Assembly (NCBI GenBank): GCA_946902985.2
Contig: OX336388.2
Span: 230,260,467 to 230,324,466 of the forward strand
Direction: 5' to 3'
From: Meconema thalassinum
Lineage: Eukaryota > Arthropoda > Insecta > Orthoptera > Tettigoniidae
Length of the DNA stretch: 64,000 bases
Under the pieces are notes generated by a model. It searched no databases, had not been told where the DNA came from, and worked only from the letters and a program-made list of their open reading frames with translations. This document shows positions 1 through 15,614 of the stretch, piece by piece (the stretch's first letter is position 1; the number at the start of each line of letters is the position of its first letter). Both the position numbers and the translations under genes were made by a program.

Positions 1-364
1 CACATCCACACGACTGTTATCAGTATCCACCCCACATTCACGCGACTGTTATGATTATCCACCCCACATTCGCACTACTGTTATCTGTATCCACCCCACA
101 TTCACAATACTGTAATCAGTATCCACCCCACATTCACACTACTGTTATCAGTATCCACCCCACATTCACACTACTGTTATCAGTATCCACCCCACATTCA
201 CACGGCAGTTATCAGTATCCACCCCACATTCGCATGACTGTTATCAGTATCCAACCACATTCACACGACTGTTATCAGTATCCACCCCACATTCGCACTA
301 CTGTTATCAGTATCCACCCCACATTCGCACGACTGTTATCAGTATCCACCCCACATTCGCACTA

Positions 365-3300
365 ATGTTATCAGTATCCACCCCACATTCGCACGACTGT
401 TATCCGCATCCACCCCACATTCACGCTACTGTTATCCTCATCCACCCCACATTCACACTACTGTTATCAGTATCCACCCTACATTCACACGACTGTTATC
501 AGTATCCACCCCACATTCGCACGACTGTTATCAGTATCCACCCCACATTCACACTAATGTTATCAGTATCCACCCCACATTCACACTACTGTTATCAGTA
601 TCCACCCCATATTCACACTATTGTTATCAGTATCCACCCCACATTCACACGACTGTTATCAGTATCCACCCCACATTCACACTACTGTTATCAGTATCCA
701 CCCCACATTCGCACGACTGTTATCAGTATCCACCCCACATTCACACTACTGTTATCAGTATCCACCCCATATTCACACTATTGTTATCAGTATCCACCCC
801 ACATTCACACGACTGTTATCAGTATCCACCCCACATTCACACGACTGTTATCAGTATCCACCCCACATTCACACGACTGTTATCAGTATCCACCCCACAT
901 TCGCACGACTGTTATCAGTATCCACCCCGCATTCACACGACTGTTATCAGTATCCACCCCACATTCCCACGACTGTTATCAGTATCCACCCCACATTCGC
1001 ACGACTGTTATCAGTATCCACCCCACATTCACACGACTGTTATCAGTATCCACCCCACATTCGCACGACTGTTATCAGTATCCACCCTACATTCGCACGA
1101 CTGTTATCAGTATCCACCCCACATTCACACTACTGTTATCAGTATCCTCCCCACATTCGCACTACTGTTATCAGTATCCACCCCACATTCACACTACTGT
1201 TATCAGTATCCACCCCACATTCACACGACTGTTATCAGTATCCACCCCACATTCGCACTACTGTTATCAGTATCCACCCCACATTCACACTACTGTTATA
1301 AGTATCCACCCCACATTAACACGACTGTTAGCAGTATCCACCCCACATTCACACTACTGTTATCCGCATCCACCCCACATTCACACTACTGTTATCAGTA
1401 TCCACCCTACATTCACACGACTGTTATCAGTATCCACCCCACATTCGCACGACTGTTATCAGTATCCACCCCACATTCACACTACTGTTATCAGTATCCA
1501 CCCCCCATTCGCACGACTGTTATCAGTATCCACCCCACATTCACACTACTGTTATCAGTATCCACCCCACATTCGCACGACTGTTATCAGTATCCACCCC
1601 ACATTCACTCGACTGTTATCAGTATCCACCCCACATTCACACGACTGTTATCAGTATCCACCCCACATTCACACTACTGTTATCAGTATCCACCCCACAT
1701 TCACACGACTGTTATCAGTATCCACCCCACTTTCACACTACTGTTATCAGTATCCACCCCACATTCACACGACTGTTATCAGTATCCACCCCACATTCAC
1801 ACGACTGTTATCAGTATCCACCCCACATTCGCACTACTGTTATAAGTATCCACTCCACATTCGCACTACTGTTATCAGTATCCACCCCACATTCGCACTA
1901 CTGTTATCTGTATCCACCCCACATTCACAATACTGTAATCAGTATCCACCCCACTTTCACACTACTGTTATCAGTATCCACCCCACATTCACACTACTGT
2001 TATCAGTATCCACCCCACATTCACACGGCAGTTATCAGTATCCACCCCACATTCGCATGACTGTTATCAGTATCCAACCACATTCACACGACTGTTATCA
2101 GTATCCACCCCACATTCGCACTACTGTTATCAGTATCCACCCCACATTCGCACGACTGTTATCAGTATCCACCCCACATTCGCACTACTATTATCAGTAT
2201 CCACCCCACATTCGCACGACTGTTATCCGCATCCACCCCACATTCACACGACTGTTATCAGTATCCACCCCACATTCACACTACTGTTATCAGTATCCAC
2301 CCCACATTCGCACGACTGTTATCAGTATCCACCCCACATTCACACTACTGTTATCAGTATCCACCCCACATTCGCACGACTGTTATCAGTATCCACCCCA
2401 CATTCGCACGACTGTTATCAGTATCCACCCCACATTCACACGACTGTTATCAGTATCCACCCCACATTCACACGAATGTTATCAGTATCCACCCCACATT
2501 CGCACGACTGTTATCCGCATCCACCCCACATTCACACGACTGTTATCAGTATCCACCCCACATTCCCACGACTGTTATCAGTATCCACCCCACATTCGCA
2601 CGACTGTTATCAGTATCCACCCCACATTCACACGACTGTTATCAGTATCCACCCCACATTCGCACGACTGTTATCAGTATCCACCCCACATTCGCACTAA
2701 TGTTATCAGTATCCACCCCACATTCGCACGACTGTTATCCGCATCCACCCCACATTCACACTACTGTTATCCTCATCCACCCCACATTCACACTACTGTT
2801 ATCAGTATCCACCCTACTTTCACACGACTGTTATCAGTATCCACCCCACATTCGCACGACTGTTATCAGTATCCACCCCACATTCACACTAATGTTATCA
2901 GTATCCACCCCACATTCACACTACTGTTATCAGTATCCACCCCATATTCACACTATTGTTATCAGTATCCACCCCACATTCACACGACTGTTATCAGTAA
3001 CCACCCCACATTCACACTACTGTTATCAGTATCCACCCCACATTCGCACGACTGTTATCAGTATCCACCCCACATTCACACTACTGTTATCAGTATCCAC
3101 CCCATATTCACACTATTGTTATCAGTATCCACCCCACATTCACACGACTGTTATCAGTATCCACCCCACATTCACACGACTGTTATCAGTATCCACCCCA
3201 CATTCACACGACTGTTATCAGTATCCACCCCACATTCGCACGACTGTTATCAGTATCCACCCCACATTCACACGACTGTTATCAGTATCCACCCCACATT

Positions 3301-6300
3301 CCCACGACTGTTATCAGTATCCACCCCACATTCGCACGACTGTTATCAGTATCCACCCCACATTCACACGACTGTTATCAGTATCCACCCCACATTCGCA
3401 CGACTGTTATCAGTATCCACCCTACATTCGCACGACTGTTATCAGTATCCACCCCACATTCACACTACTGTTATCAGTATCCTCCCCACATTCGCACTAC
3501 TGTTATCAGTATCCACCCCACATTCACACTACTGTTATCAGTATCCACCCCACATTCACACGACTGTTATCAGTATCCACCCCACATTCGCACTACTGTT
3601 ATCAGTATCCACCCCACATTCACACTAATGTTATCAGTATCCACCCCACATAAACACGACTGTTAGCAGTATCCACCCCACATTCACACTACTGTTATCC
3701 GCATCCACCCCACATTCACACTACTGTTATCAGTATCCACCCTACATTCACACGACTGTTATCAGTATCCACCCCGCATTCGCACGACTGTTATCAGTAT
3801 CCACCCCACATTCACACTACTGTTATCAGTATCCACCCCCCATTCGCACGACTGTTATCAGTATCCACCCCACATTCACACTACTGTTATCAGTATCCAC
3901 CCCACATTCGCACGACTGTTATCAGTATCCACCCCACATTCACTCGACTGTTATCAGTATCCACCCCACATTCACACGACTGTTATCAGTATCCACCCCA
4001 CATTCACACTACTGTTATCAGTATCCACCCCACATTCACACGACTGTTATCAGTATCCACCCCACATTCACACTACTGTTATCAGTATCCACCCCACATT
4101 CACACGACTGTTATCAGTATTCACCCCACATTCACACGACTGTTATCAGTATCCACCCCACATTCGCACTACTGTTATAAGTATCCACTCCACATTCGCA
4201 CTACTGTTATCAGTATCCACCCCACATTCGCACTACTGTTATCTGTATCCACCCCACATTCACAATACTGTAATCAGTATCCACCCCACTTTCACACTAC
4301 TGTTATCAGTATCCACCCCACATTCACACTACTGTTATCAGTATCCACCCCACATTCACACGGCAGTTATCAGTATCCACCCCACATTCGCATGACTGTT
4401 ATCAGTATCCAACCACATTCACACGACTGTTATCAGTATCCACCCCACATTCGCACTACTGTTATCAGTATCCACCCCACATTCGCACGACTGTTATCAG
4501 TATCCACCCCACATTCGCACTACTATTATCAGTATCCACCCCACATTCGCACGACTGTTATCCGCATCCACCCCACATTCACACGACTGTTATCAGTATC
4601 CACCCCACATTCACACTACTGTTATCAGTATCCACCCCACATTCGCACGACTGTTATCAGTATCCACCCCACATTCACACTACTGTTATCAGTATCCACC
4701 CCACATTCGCACGACTGTTATCAGTATCCACCCCACATTCGCACGACTGTTATCAGTATCCACCCCACATTCACACGACTGTTATCAGTATCCACCCCAC
4801 ATTCACACGAATGTTATCAGTATCCACCCCACATTCGCACGACTGTTATCCGCATCCACCCCACATTCACACGACTGTTATCAGTATCCACCCCACATTC
4901 CCACGACTGTTATCAGTATCCACCCCACATTCGCACGACTGTTATCAGTATCCACCCCACATTCACACGACTGTTATCAGTATCCACCCCACATTCGCAC
5001 GACTGTTATCAGTATCCACCCCACATTCGCACTAATGTTATCAGTATCCACCCCACATTCGCACGACTGTTATCCGCATCCACCCCACATTCACACTACT
5101 GTTATCCTCATCCACCCCACATTCACACTACTGTTATCAGTATCCACCCTACTTTCACACGACTGTTATCAGTATCCACCCCACATTCGCACGACTGTTA
5201 TCAGTATCCACCACACATTCACACTAATGTTATCAGTATCCACCCCACATTCACACTACTGTTATCAGTATCCACCCCATATTCACACTATTGTTATCAG
5301 TATCCACCCCACATTCACACGACTGTTATCAGTAACCACCCCACATTCACACTACTGTTATCAGTATCCACCCCACATTCGCACGACTGTTATCAGTATC
5401 CACCCCACATTCACACTACTGTTATCAGTATCCACCCCATATTCACACTATTGTTATCAGTATCCACCCCACATTCACACGACTGTTATCAGTATCCACC
5501 CCACATTCACACGACTGTTATCAGTATCCACCCCACATTCACACGACTGTTATCAGTATCCACCCCACATTCGCACGACTGTTATCAGTATCCACCCCAC
5601 ATTCACACGACTGTTATCAGTATCCACCCCACATTCCCACGACTGTTATCAGTATCCACCCCACATTCGCACGACTGTTATCAGTATCCACCCCACATTC
5701 ACACGACTGTTATCAGTATCCACCCCACATTCGCACGACTGTTATCAGTATCCACCCTACATTCGCACGACTGTTATCAGTATCCACCCCACATTCACAC
5801 TACTGTTATCAGTATCCTCCCCACATTCGCACTACTGTTATCAGTATCCACCCCACATTCACACTACTGTTATCAGTATCCACCCCACATTCACACGACT
5901 GTTATCAGTATCCACCCCACATTCGCACTACTGTTATCAGTATCCACCCCACATTCACACTACTGTTATCAGTATCCACCCCACATTAACACGACTGTTA
6001 GCAGTATCCACCCCACATTCACACTACTGTTATCCGCATCCACCCCACATTCACACTACTGTTATCAGTATCCACCCTACATTCACACGACTGTTATCAG
6101 TATCCACCCCGCATTCGCACGACTGTTATCAGTATCCACCCCACATTCACACTACTGTTATCAGTATCCACCCCCCATTCGCACGACTGTTATCAGTATC
6201 CACCCCACATTCACACTACTGTTATCAGTATCCACCCCACATTCGCACGACTGTTATCAGTATCCACCCCACATTCACTCGACTGTTATCAGTATCCACC

Positions 6301-7030
6301 CCACATTCACACGACTGTTATCAGTATCCACCCCACATTCACACTACTGTTATCAGTATCCACCCCACATTCACACGACTGTTATCAGTATCCACCCCAC
6401 ATTCACACTACTGTTATCAGTATCCACCCCACATTCACACGACTGTTATCAGTATTCACCCCACATTCACACGACTGTTATCAGTATCCACCCCACATTC
6501 GCAATACTGTTATAAGTATCCACTCCACATTCGCACTACTGTTATCAGTATCCACCCCACATTCGCACTACTGTTATCTGTATCCACCCCACATTCACAA
6601 TACTGTAATCAGTATCCACCCCACATTCACACTACTGTTATCAGTATCCACCCCACATTCACACTACTGTTATCAGTATCCACCCCGCATTCACACGGCA
6701 GTTATCAGTATCCACCCCACATTCGCATGACTGTTATCAGTATCCAACCACATTCACACGACTGTTATCAGTATCCACCCCACATTCGCACTACTGTTAT
6801 CAGTATCCACCCCACATTCGCACGACTGTTATCAGTATCCACCCCACATTCGCACGACTATTATCAGTATCCACCCCACATTCGCACGACTGTTATCCGC
6901 ATCCACCCCACATTCACACGACTGTTATCAGTATCCACCCCACATTCACACTACTGTTATCAGTATCCACCCCACATTCGCACGACTGTTATCAGTATCC
7001 ACCCCACATTCACACTACTGTTATCAGTAT
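365..7030 (+). repeat. Higher-order repeat of 2,335 bp, about three copies
   Basis: A marker unit reading CACTAATGTTATCAG and followed by a TCCGCATCC unit recurs with its ATG at 365, 2,700 and 5,035, exactly 2,335 bp apart. A second marker, TATAAGTATCCACTCC, recurs at 1,841, 4,176 and 6,511 with the same spacing. The length is 73 x 32 minus 1, which fits one 1-bp-short unit per copy. The third copy departs from the pattern near 7,030, where an unrelated marker (ccactcaacattc) begins. Copies differ by scattered single bases only, so they are recent relative to the divergence between single 32-bp units. Confidence 0.88.
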
Positions 7031-10000
7031 CCACTCAACATTCGCACGACTGTTATCAGTATCCATCCCACATTCGCACGACAGTTATCAGTATCCACCC
7101 CACATTCACACGACTGTTATCAGTATCCACCCCACCTTCACACGACTGTTATCAGTATCCACCCCACATTCGCACGACTGTTATCAGTATCCACCCCACA
7201 TTCACACGACTGTTATCAGTATCCACCCCACATTCCCACGACTGTTATCAGTATCCACCCCACATTCGCACGACTGTTATCAGTATCCACCCCACATTCA
7301 CACGACTGTTATCAGTATCCACCCCACATTCGCACGACTGTTATCAGTATCCACCCTACATTCGCACGACTGTTATCAGTATCCACCCCATATTCACACT
7401 ATTGTTATCAGTATCCACCCCACATTCACACGACTGTTATCAGTATCCACCCCACATTCACACGACTGTTATCAGTATCCACCCCACATTCACACGACTG
7501 TTATCAGTATCCACCCCACATTCGCACGACTGTTATCAGTATCCACCCCACATTCACACGACTGTTATCAGTATCCACCCCACATTCCCACGACTGTTAT
7601 CAGTATCCACCCCACATTCGCACGACTGTTATCAGTATCCACCCCACATTCACACGACTGTTATCAGTATCCACCCCACATTCGCACGACTGTTATCAGT
7701 ATCCACCCTACATTCGCACGACTGTTATCAGTATCCACCCCACATTCACACTACTGTTATCAGTATCCTCCCCACATTCGCACTACTGTTATCAGTATCC
7801 ACCCCACATTCACACTACTGTTATCAGTATCCACCCCACATTCACACGACTGTTATCAGTATCCACCCCACATTCGCACTACTGTTATCAGTATCCACCC
7901 CACATTCACACTACTGTTATCAGTATCCACCCCACATTAACACGACTGTTAGCAGTATCCACCCCACATTCACACTACTGTTATCCGCATCCACCCCACA
8001 TTCACACTACTGTTATCAGTATCCACCCTACATTCACACGACTGTTATCAGTATCCACCCCACATTCGCACGACTGTTATCAGTATCCACCCCACATTCA
8101 CACTACTGTTATCAGTATCCACCCCCATTCGCACGACTGTTATCAGTATCCACCCCACATTCACACTACTGTTATCAGTATCCACCCCACATTCGCACGA
8201 CTGTTATCAGTATCCACCCCACATTCACTCGACTGTTATCAGTATCCACCCCACATTCACACGACTGTTATCAGTATCCACCCCACATTCACACTACTGT
8301 TATCAGTATCCACCCCACATTCACACGACTGTTATCAGTATCCACCCCACATTCACACTACTGTTATCAGTATCCACCCCACATTCACACGACTGTTATC
8401 AGTATCCACCCCACATTCACACGACTGTTATCAGTATCCACCCCACATTCGCACTACTGTTATAAGTATCCACTCCACATTCGCACTACTGTTATCAGTA
8501 TCCACCCCACATTCGCACTACTGTTATCTGTATCCACCCCACATTCACAATACTGTAATCAGTATCCACCCCACTTTCACACTACTGTTATCAGTATCCA
8601 CCCCACATTCACACTACTGTTATCAGTATCCACCCCACATTCACACGGCAGTTATCAGTATCCACCCCACATTCGCATGACTGTTATCAGTATCCAACCA
8701 CATTCACACGACTGTTATCAGTATCCACCCCACATTCGCACTACTGTTATCAGTATCCACCCCACATTCGCACGACTGTTATCAGTATCCACCCCACATT
8801 CGCACTACTATTATCAGTATCCACCCCACATTCGCACGACTGTTATCCGCATCCACCCCACATTCACACGACTGTTATCAGTATCCACCCCACATTCACA
8901 CTACTGTTATCAGTATCCACCCCACATTCGCACGACTGTTATCAGTATCCACCCCACATTCACACTACTGTTATCAGTATCCACCCCACATTCGCACGAC
9001 TGTTATCAGTATCCACCCCACATTCGCACGACTGTTATCAGTATCCACCCCACATTCACACGACTGTTATCAGTATCCACCCCACATTCACACGAATGTT
9101 ATCAGTATCCACCCCACATTCGCACGACTGTTATCAGTATCCACCCCACATTCACACGACTGTTATCAGTATCCACCCCACATTCCCACGACTGTTATCA
9201 GTATCCACCCCACATTCGCACGACTGTTATCAGTATCCACCCCACATTCACACGACTGTTATCAGTATCCACCCCACATTCGCACGACTGTTATCAGTAT
9301 CCACCCCACATTCGCACTAATGTTATCAGTATCCACCCCACATTCGCACGACTGTTATCCGCATCCACCCCACATTCACACTACTGTTATCCTCATCCAC
9401 CCCACATTCACACTACTGTTATCAGTATCCACCCTACTTTCACACGACTGTTATCAGTATCCACCCCACATTCGCACGACTGTTATCAGTATCCACCCCA
9501 CATTCACACTAATGTTATCAGTATCCACCCCACATTCACACTACTGTTATCAGTATCCACCCCATATTCACACTATTGTTATCAGTATCCACCCCACATT
9601 CACACGACTGTTATCAGTATCCACCCCACATTCACACTACTGTTATCAGTATCCACCCCACATTCGCACGACTGTTATCAGTATCCACCCCACATTCACA
9701 CTACTGTTATCAGTATCCACCCCATATTCACACTATTGTTATCAGTATCCACCCCACATTCACACGACTGTTATCAGTATCCACCCCACATTCACACGAC
9801 TGTTATCAGTATCCACCCCACATTCACACGACTGTTATCAGTATCCACCCCACATTCGCACGACTGTTATCAGTATCCACCCCACATTCACACGACTGTT
9901 ATCAGTATCCACCCCACATTCCCACGACTGTTATCAGTATCCACCCCACAATCGCACGACTGTTATCAGTATCCACCCCACATTCACACGACTGTTATCA

Positions 10001-13000
10001 GTATCCACCCCACATTCGCACGACTGTTATCAGTATCCACCCTACATTCGCACGACTGTTATCAGTATCCACCCCACATTCACACTACTGTTATCAGTAT
10101 CCTCCCCACATTCGCACTACTGTTATCAGTATCCACCCCACATTCACACTACTGTTATCAGTATCCACCCCACATTCACACGACTGTTATCAGTATCCAC
10201 CCCACATTCGCACTACTGTTATCAGTATCCACCCCACATTCACACTACTGTTATCAGTATCCACCCCACATTAACACGACTGTTATCAGTATCCACCCCA
10301 CATTCACACGACTGTTATCAGTATCCACCCCACATTCGCACGACTGTTATCAGTATCCACCCCACATTCGCACTAATGTTATCAGTATCCACCCCACATT
10401 CGCACGACTGTTATCCGCATCCACCCCACATTCACACTACTGTTATCCTCATCCACCCCACATTCACACTACTGTTATCAGTATCCACCCTACTTTCACA
10501 CGACTGTTATCAGTATCCACCCCACATTCGCACGACTGTTATCAGTATCCACCACACATTCACACTAATGTTATCAGTATCCACCCCACATTCACACTAC
10601 TGTTATCAGTATCCACCCCATATTCACACTATTGTTATCAGTATCCACCCCACATTCACACGACTGTTATCAGTAACCACCCCACATTCACACTACTGTT
10701 ATCAGTATCCACCCCACATTCGCACGACTGTTATCAGTATCCACCCCACATTCACACTACTGTTATCAGTATCCACCCCATATTCACACTATTGTTATCA
10801 GTATCCACCCCACATTCACACGACTGTTATCAGTATCCACCCCACATTCACACGACTGTTATCAGTATCCACCCCACATTCACACGACTGTTATCAGTAT
10901 CCACCCCACATTCGCACGACTGTTATCAGTATCCACCCCACATTCACACGACTGTTATCAGTATCCACCCCACATTCCCACGACTGTTATCAGTATCCAC
11001 CCCACATTCGCACGACTGTTATCAGTATCCACCCCACATTCACACGACTGTTATCAGTATCCACCCCACATTCGCACGACTGTTATCAGTATCCACCCTA
11101 CATTCGCACGACTGTTATCAGTATCCACCCCACATTCACACTACTGTTATCAGTATCCTCCCCACATTCGCACTACTGTTATCAGTATCCACCCCACATT
11201 CACACTACTGTTATCAGTATCCACCCCACATTCACACGACTGTTATCAGTATCCACCCCACATTCGCACTACTGTTATCAGTATCCACCCCACATTCACA
11301 CTACTGTTATCAGTATCCACCCCACATTAACACGACTGTTAGCAGTATCCACCCCACATTCACACTACTGTTATCCGCATCCACCCCACATTCACACTAC
11401 TGTTATCAGTATCCACCCTACATTCACACGACTGTTATCAGTATCCACCCCGCATTCGCACGACTGTTATCAGTATCCACCCCACATTCACACTACTGTT
11501 ATCAGTATCCACCCCCCATTCGCACGACTGTTATCAGTATCCACCCCACATTCACACTACTGTTATCAGTATCCACCCCACATTCGCACGACTGTTATCA
11601 GTATCCACCCCACATTCACTCGACTGTTATCAGTATCCACCCCACATTCACACGACTGTTATCAGTATCCACCCCACATTCACACTACTGTTATCAGTAT
11701 CCACCCCACATTCACACGACTGTTATCAGTATCCACCCCACATTCACACTACTGTTATCAGTATCCACCCCACATTCACACGACTGTTATCAGTATTCAC
11801 CCCACATTCACACGACTGTTATCAGTATCCACCCCACATTCGCAATACTGTTATAAGTATCCACTCCACATTCGCACTACTGTTATCAGTATCCACCCCA
11901 CATTCGCACTACTGTTATCTGTATCCACCCCACATTCACAATACTGTAATCAGTATCCACCCCACATTCACACTACTGTTATCAGTATCCACCCCACATT
12001 CACACTACTGTTATCAGTATCCACCCCGCATTCACACGGCAGTTATCAGTATCCACCCCACATTCGCATGACTGTTATCAGTATCCAACCACATTCACAC
12101 GACTGTTATCAGTATCCACCCCACATTCGCACTACTGTTATCAGTATCCACCCCACATTCGCACGACTGTTATCAGTATCCACCCCACATTCGCACGACT
12201 ATTATCAGTATCCACCCCACATTCGCACGACTGTTATCCGCATCCACCCCACATTCACACGACTGTTATCAGTATCCACCCCACATTCACACTACTGTTA
12301 TCAGTATCCACCCCACATTCGCACGACTGTTATCAGTATCCACCCCACATTCACACTACTGTTATCAGTATCCACTCAACATTCGCACGACTGTTATCAG
12401 TATCCATCCCACATTCGCACGACAGTTATCAGTATCCACCCCACATTCACACGACTGTTATCAGTATCCACCCCACCTTCACACGACTGTTATCAGTATC
12501 CACCCCACATTCGCACGACTGTTATCAGTATCCACCCCACATTCACACGACTGTTATCAGTATCCACCCCACATTCCCACGACTGTTATCAGTATCCACC
12601 CCACATTCGCACGACTGTTATCAGTATCCACCCCACATTCACACGACTGTTATCAGTATCCACCCCACATTCGCACGACTGTTATCAGTATCCACCCTAC
12701 ATTCGCACGACTGTTATCAGTATCCACCCCATATTCACACTATTGTTATCAGTATCCACCCCACATTCACACGACTGTTATCAGTATCCACCCCACATTC
12801 ACACGACTGTTATCAGTATCCACCCCACATTCACACGACTGTTATCAGTATCCACCCCACATTCGCACGACTGTTATCAGTATCCACCCCACATTCACAC
12901 GACTGTTATCAGTATCCACCCCACATTCCCACGACTGTTATCAGTATCCACCCCACATTCGCACGACTGTTATCAGTATCCACCCCACATTCACACGACT

Positions 13001-15614
13001 GTTATCAGTATCCACCCCACATTCGCACGACTGTTATCAGTATCCACCCTACATTCGCACGACTGTTATCAGTATCCACCCCACATTCACACTACTGTTA
13101 TCAGTATCCTCCCCACATTCGCACTACTGTTATCAGTATCCACCCCACATTCACACTACTGTTATCAGTATCCACCCCACATTCACACGACTGTTATCAG
13201 TATCCACCCCACATTCGCACTACTGTTATCAGTATCCACCCCACATTCACACTACTGTTATCAGTATCCACCCCACATTAACACGACTGTTAGCAGTATC
13301 CACCCCACATTCACACTACTGTTATCCGCATCCACCCCACATTCACACTACTGTTATCAGTATCCACCCTACATTCACACGACTGTTATCAGTATCCACC
13401 CCACATTCGCACGACTGTTATCAGTATCCACCCCACATTCACACTACTGTTATCAGTATCCACCCCCATTCGCACGACTGTTATCAGTATCCACCCCACA
13501 TTCACACTACTGTTATCAGTATCCACCCCACATTCGCACGACTGTTATCAGTATCCACCCCACATTCACTCGACTGTTATCAGTATCCACCCCACATTCA
13601 CACGACTGTTATCAGTATCCACCCCACATTCACACTACTGTTATCAGTATCCACCCCACATTCACACGACTGTTATCAGTATCCACCCCACATTCACACT
13701 ACTGTTATCAGTATCCACCCCACATTCACACGACTGTTATCAGTATCCACCCCACATTCACACGACTGTTATCAGTATCCACCCCACATTCGCACTACTG
13801 TTATAAGTATCCACTCCACATTCGCACTACTGTTATCAGTATCCACCCCACATTCGCACTACTGTTATCTGTATCCACCCCACATTCACAATACTGTAAT
13901 CAGTATCCACCCCACTTTCACACTACTGTTATCAGTATCCACCCCACATTCACACTACTGTTATCAGTATCCACCCCACATTCACACGGCAGTTATCAGT
14001 ATCCACCCCACATTCGCATGACTGTTATCAGTATCCAACCACATTCACACGACTGTTATCAGTATCCACCCCACATTCGCACTACTGTTATCAGTATCCA
14101 CCCCACATTCGCACGACTGTTATCAGTATCCACCCCACATTCGCACTACTATTATCAGTATCCACCCCACATTCGCACGACTGTTATCCGCATCCACCCC
14201 ACATTCACACGACTGTTATCAGTATCCACCCCACATTCACACTACTGTTATCAGTATCCACCCCACATTCGCACGACTGTTATCAGTATCCACCCCACAT
14301 TCACACTACTGTTATCAGTATCCACCCCACATTCGCACGACTGTTATCAGTATCCACCCCACATTCGCACGACTGTTATCAGTATCCACCCCACATTCAC
14401 ACGACTGTTATCAGTATCCACCCCACATTCACACGAATGTTATCAGTATCCACCCCACATTCGCACGACTGTTATCAGTATCCACCCCACATTCACACGA
14501 CTGTTATCAGTATCCACCCCACATTCCCACGACTGTTATCAGTATCCACCCCACATTCGCACGACTGTTATCAGTATCCACCCCACATTCACACGACTGT
14601 TATCAGTATCCACCCCACATTCGCACGACTGTTATCAGTATCCACCCCACATTCGCACTAATGTTATCAGTATCCACCCCACATTCGCACGACTGTTATC
14701 CGCATCCACCCCACATTCACACTACTGTTATCCTCATCCACCCCACATTCACACTACTGTTATCAGTATCCACCCTACTTTCACACGACTGTTATCAGTA
14801 TCCACCCCACATTCGCACGACTGTTATCAGTATCCACCCCACATTCACACTAATGTTATCAGTATCCACCCCACATTCACACTACTGTTATCAGTATCCA
14901 CCCCATATTCACACTATTGTTATCAGTATCCACCCCACATTCACACGACTGTTATCAGTATCCACCCCACATTCACACTACTGTTATCAGTATCCACCCC
15001 ACATTCGCACGACTGTTATCAGTATCCACCCCACATTCACACTACTGTTATCAGTATCCACCCCATATTCACACTATTGTTATCAGTATCCACCCCACAT
15101 TCACACGACTGTTATCAGTATCCACCCCACATTCACACGACTGTTATCAGTATCCACCCCACATTCACACGACTGTTATCAGTATCCACCCCACATTCGC
15201 ACGACTGTTATCAGTATCCACCCCACATTCACACGACTGTTATCAGTATCCACCCCACATTCCCACGACTGTTATCAGTATCCACCCCACAATCGCACGA
15301 CTGTTATCAGTATCCACCCCACATTCACACGACTGTTATCAGTATCCACCCCACATTCGCACGACTGTTATCAGTATCCACCCTACATTCGCACGACTGT
15401 TATCAGTATCCACCCCACATTCACACTACTGTTATCAGTATCCTCCCCACATTCGCACTACTGTTATCAGTATCCACCCCACATTCACACTACTGTTATC
15501 AGTATCCACCCCACATTCACACGACTGTTATCAGTATCCACCCCACATTCGCACTACTGTTATCAGTATCCACCCCACATTCACACTACTGTTATCAGTA
15601 TCCACCCCACATTA
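4933..15614 (+). repeat. Tandem 5,341-bp duplication within the satellite
   Basis: Rare markers occur twice at an offset of exactly 5,341 bp: a shortened unit at 8,121 and 13,462, the ccaccacacattc variant near 5,211 and 10,552, and TATAAGTATCC at 6,511 and 11,852 and again at 8,461 and 13,802. 5,341 equals 167 x 32 minus 3, matching three short units in the block. The junction is visible near 10,272. There an ATTAACACGACTGTTA unit is followed by TCAG, whereas every other occurrence noted in the array is followed by GCAG. The copies are therefore about 4,933-10,273 and 10,274-15,614, with a few bases of uncertainty at each end. Confidence 0.88.
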
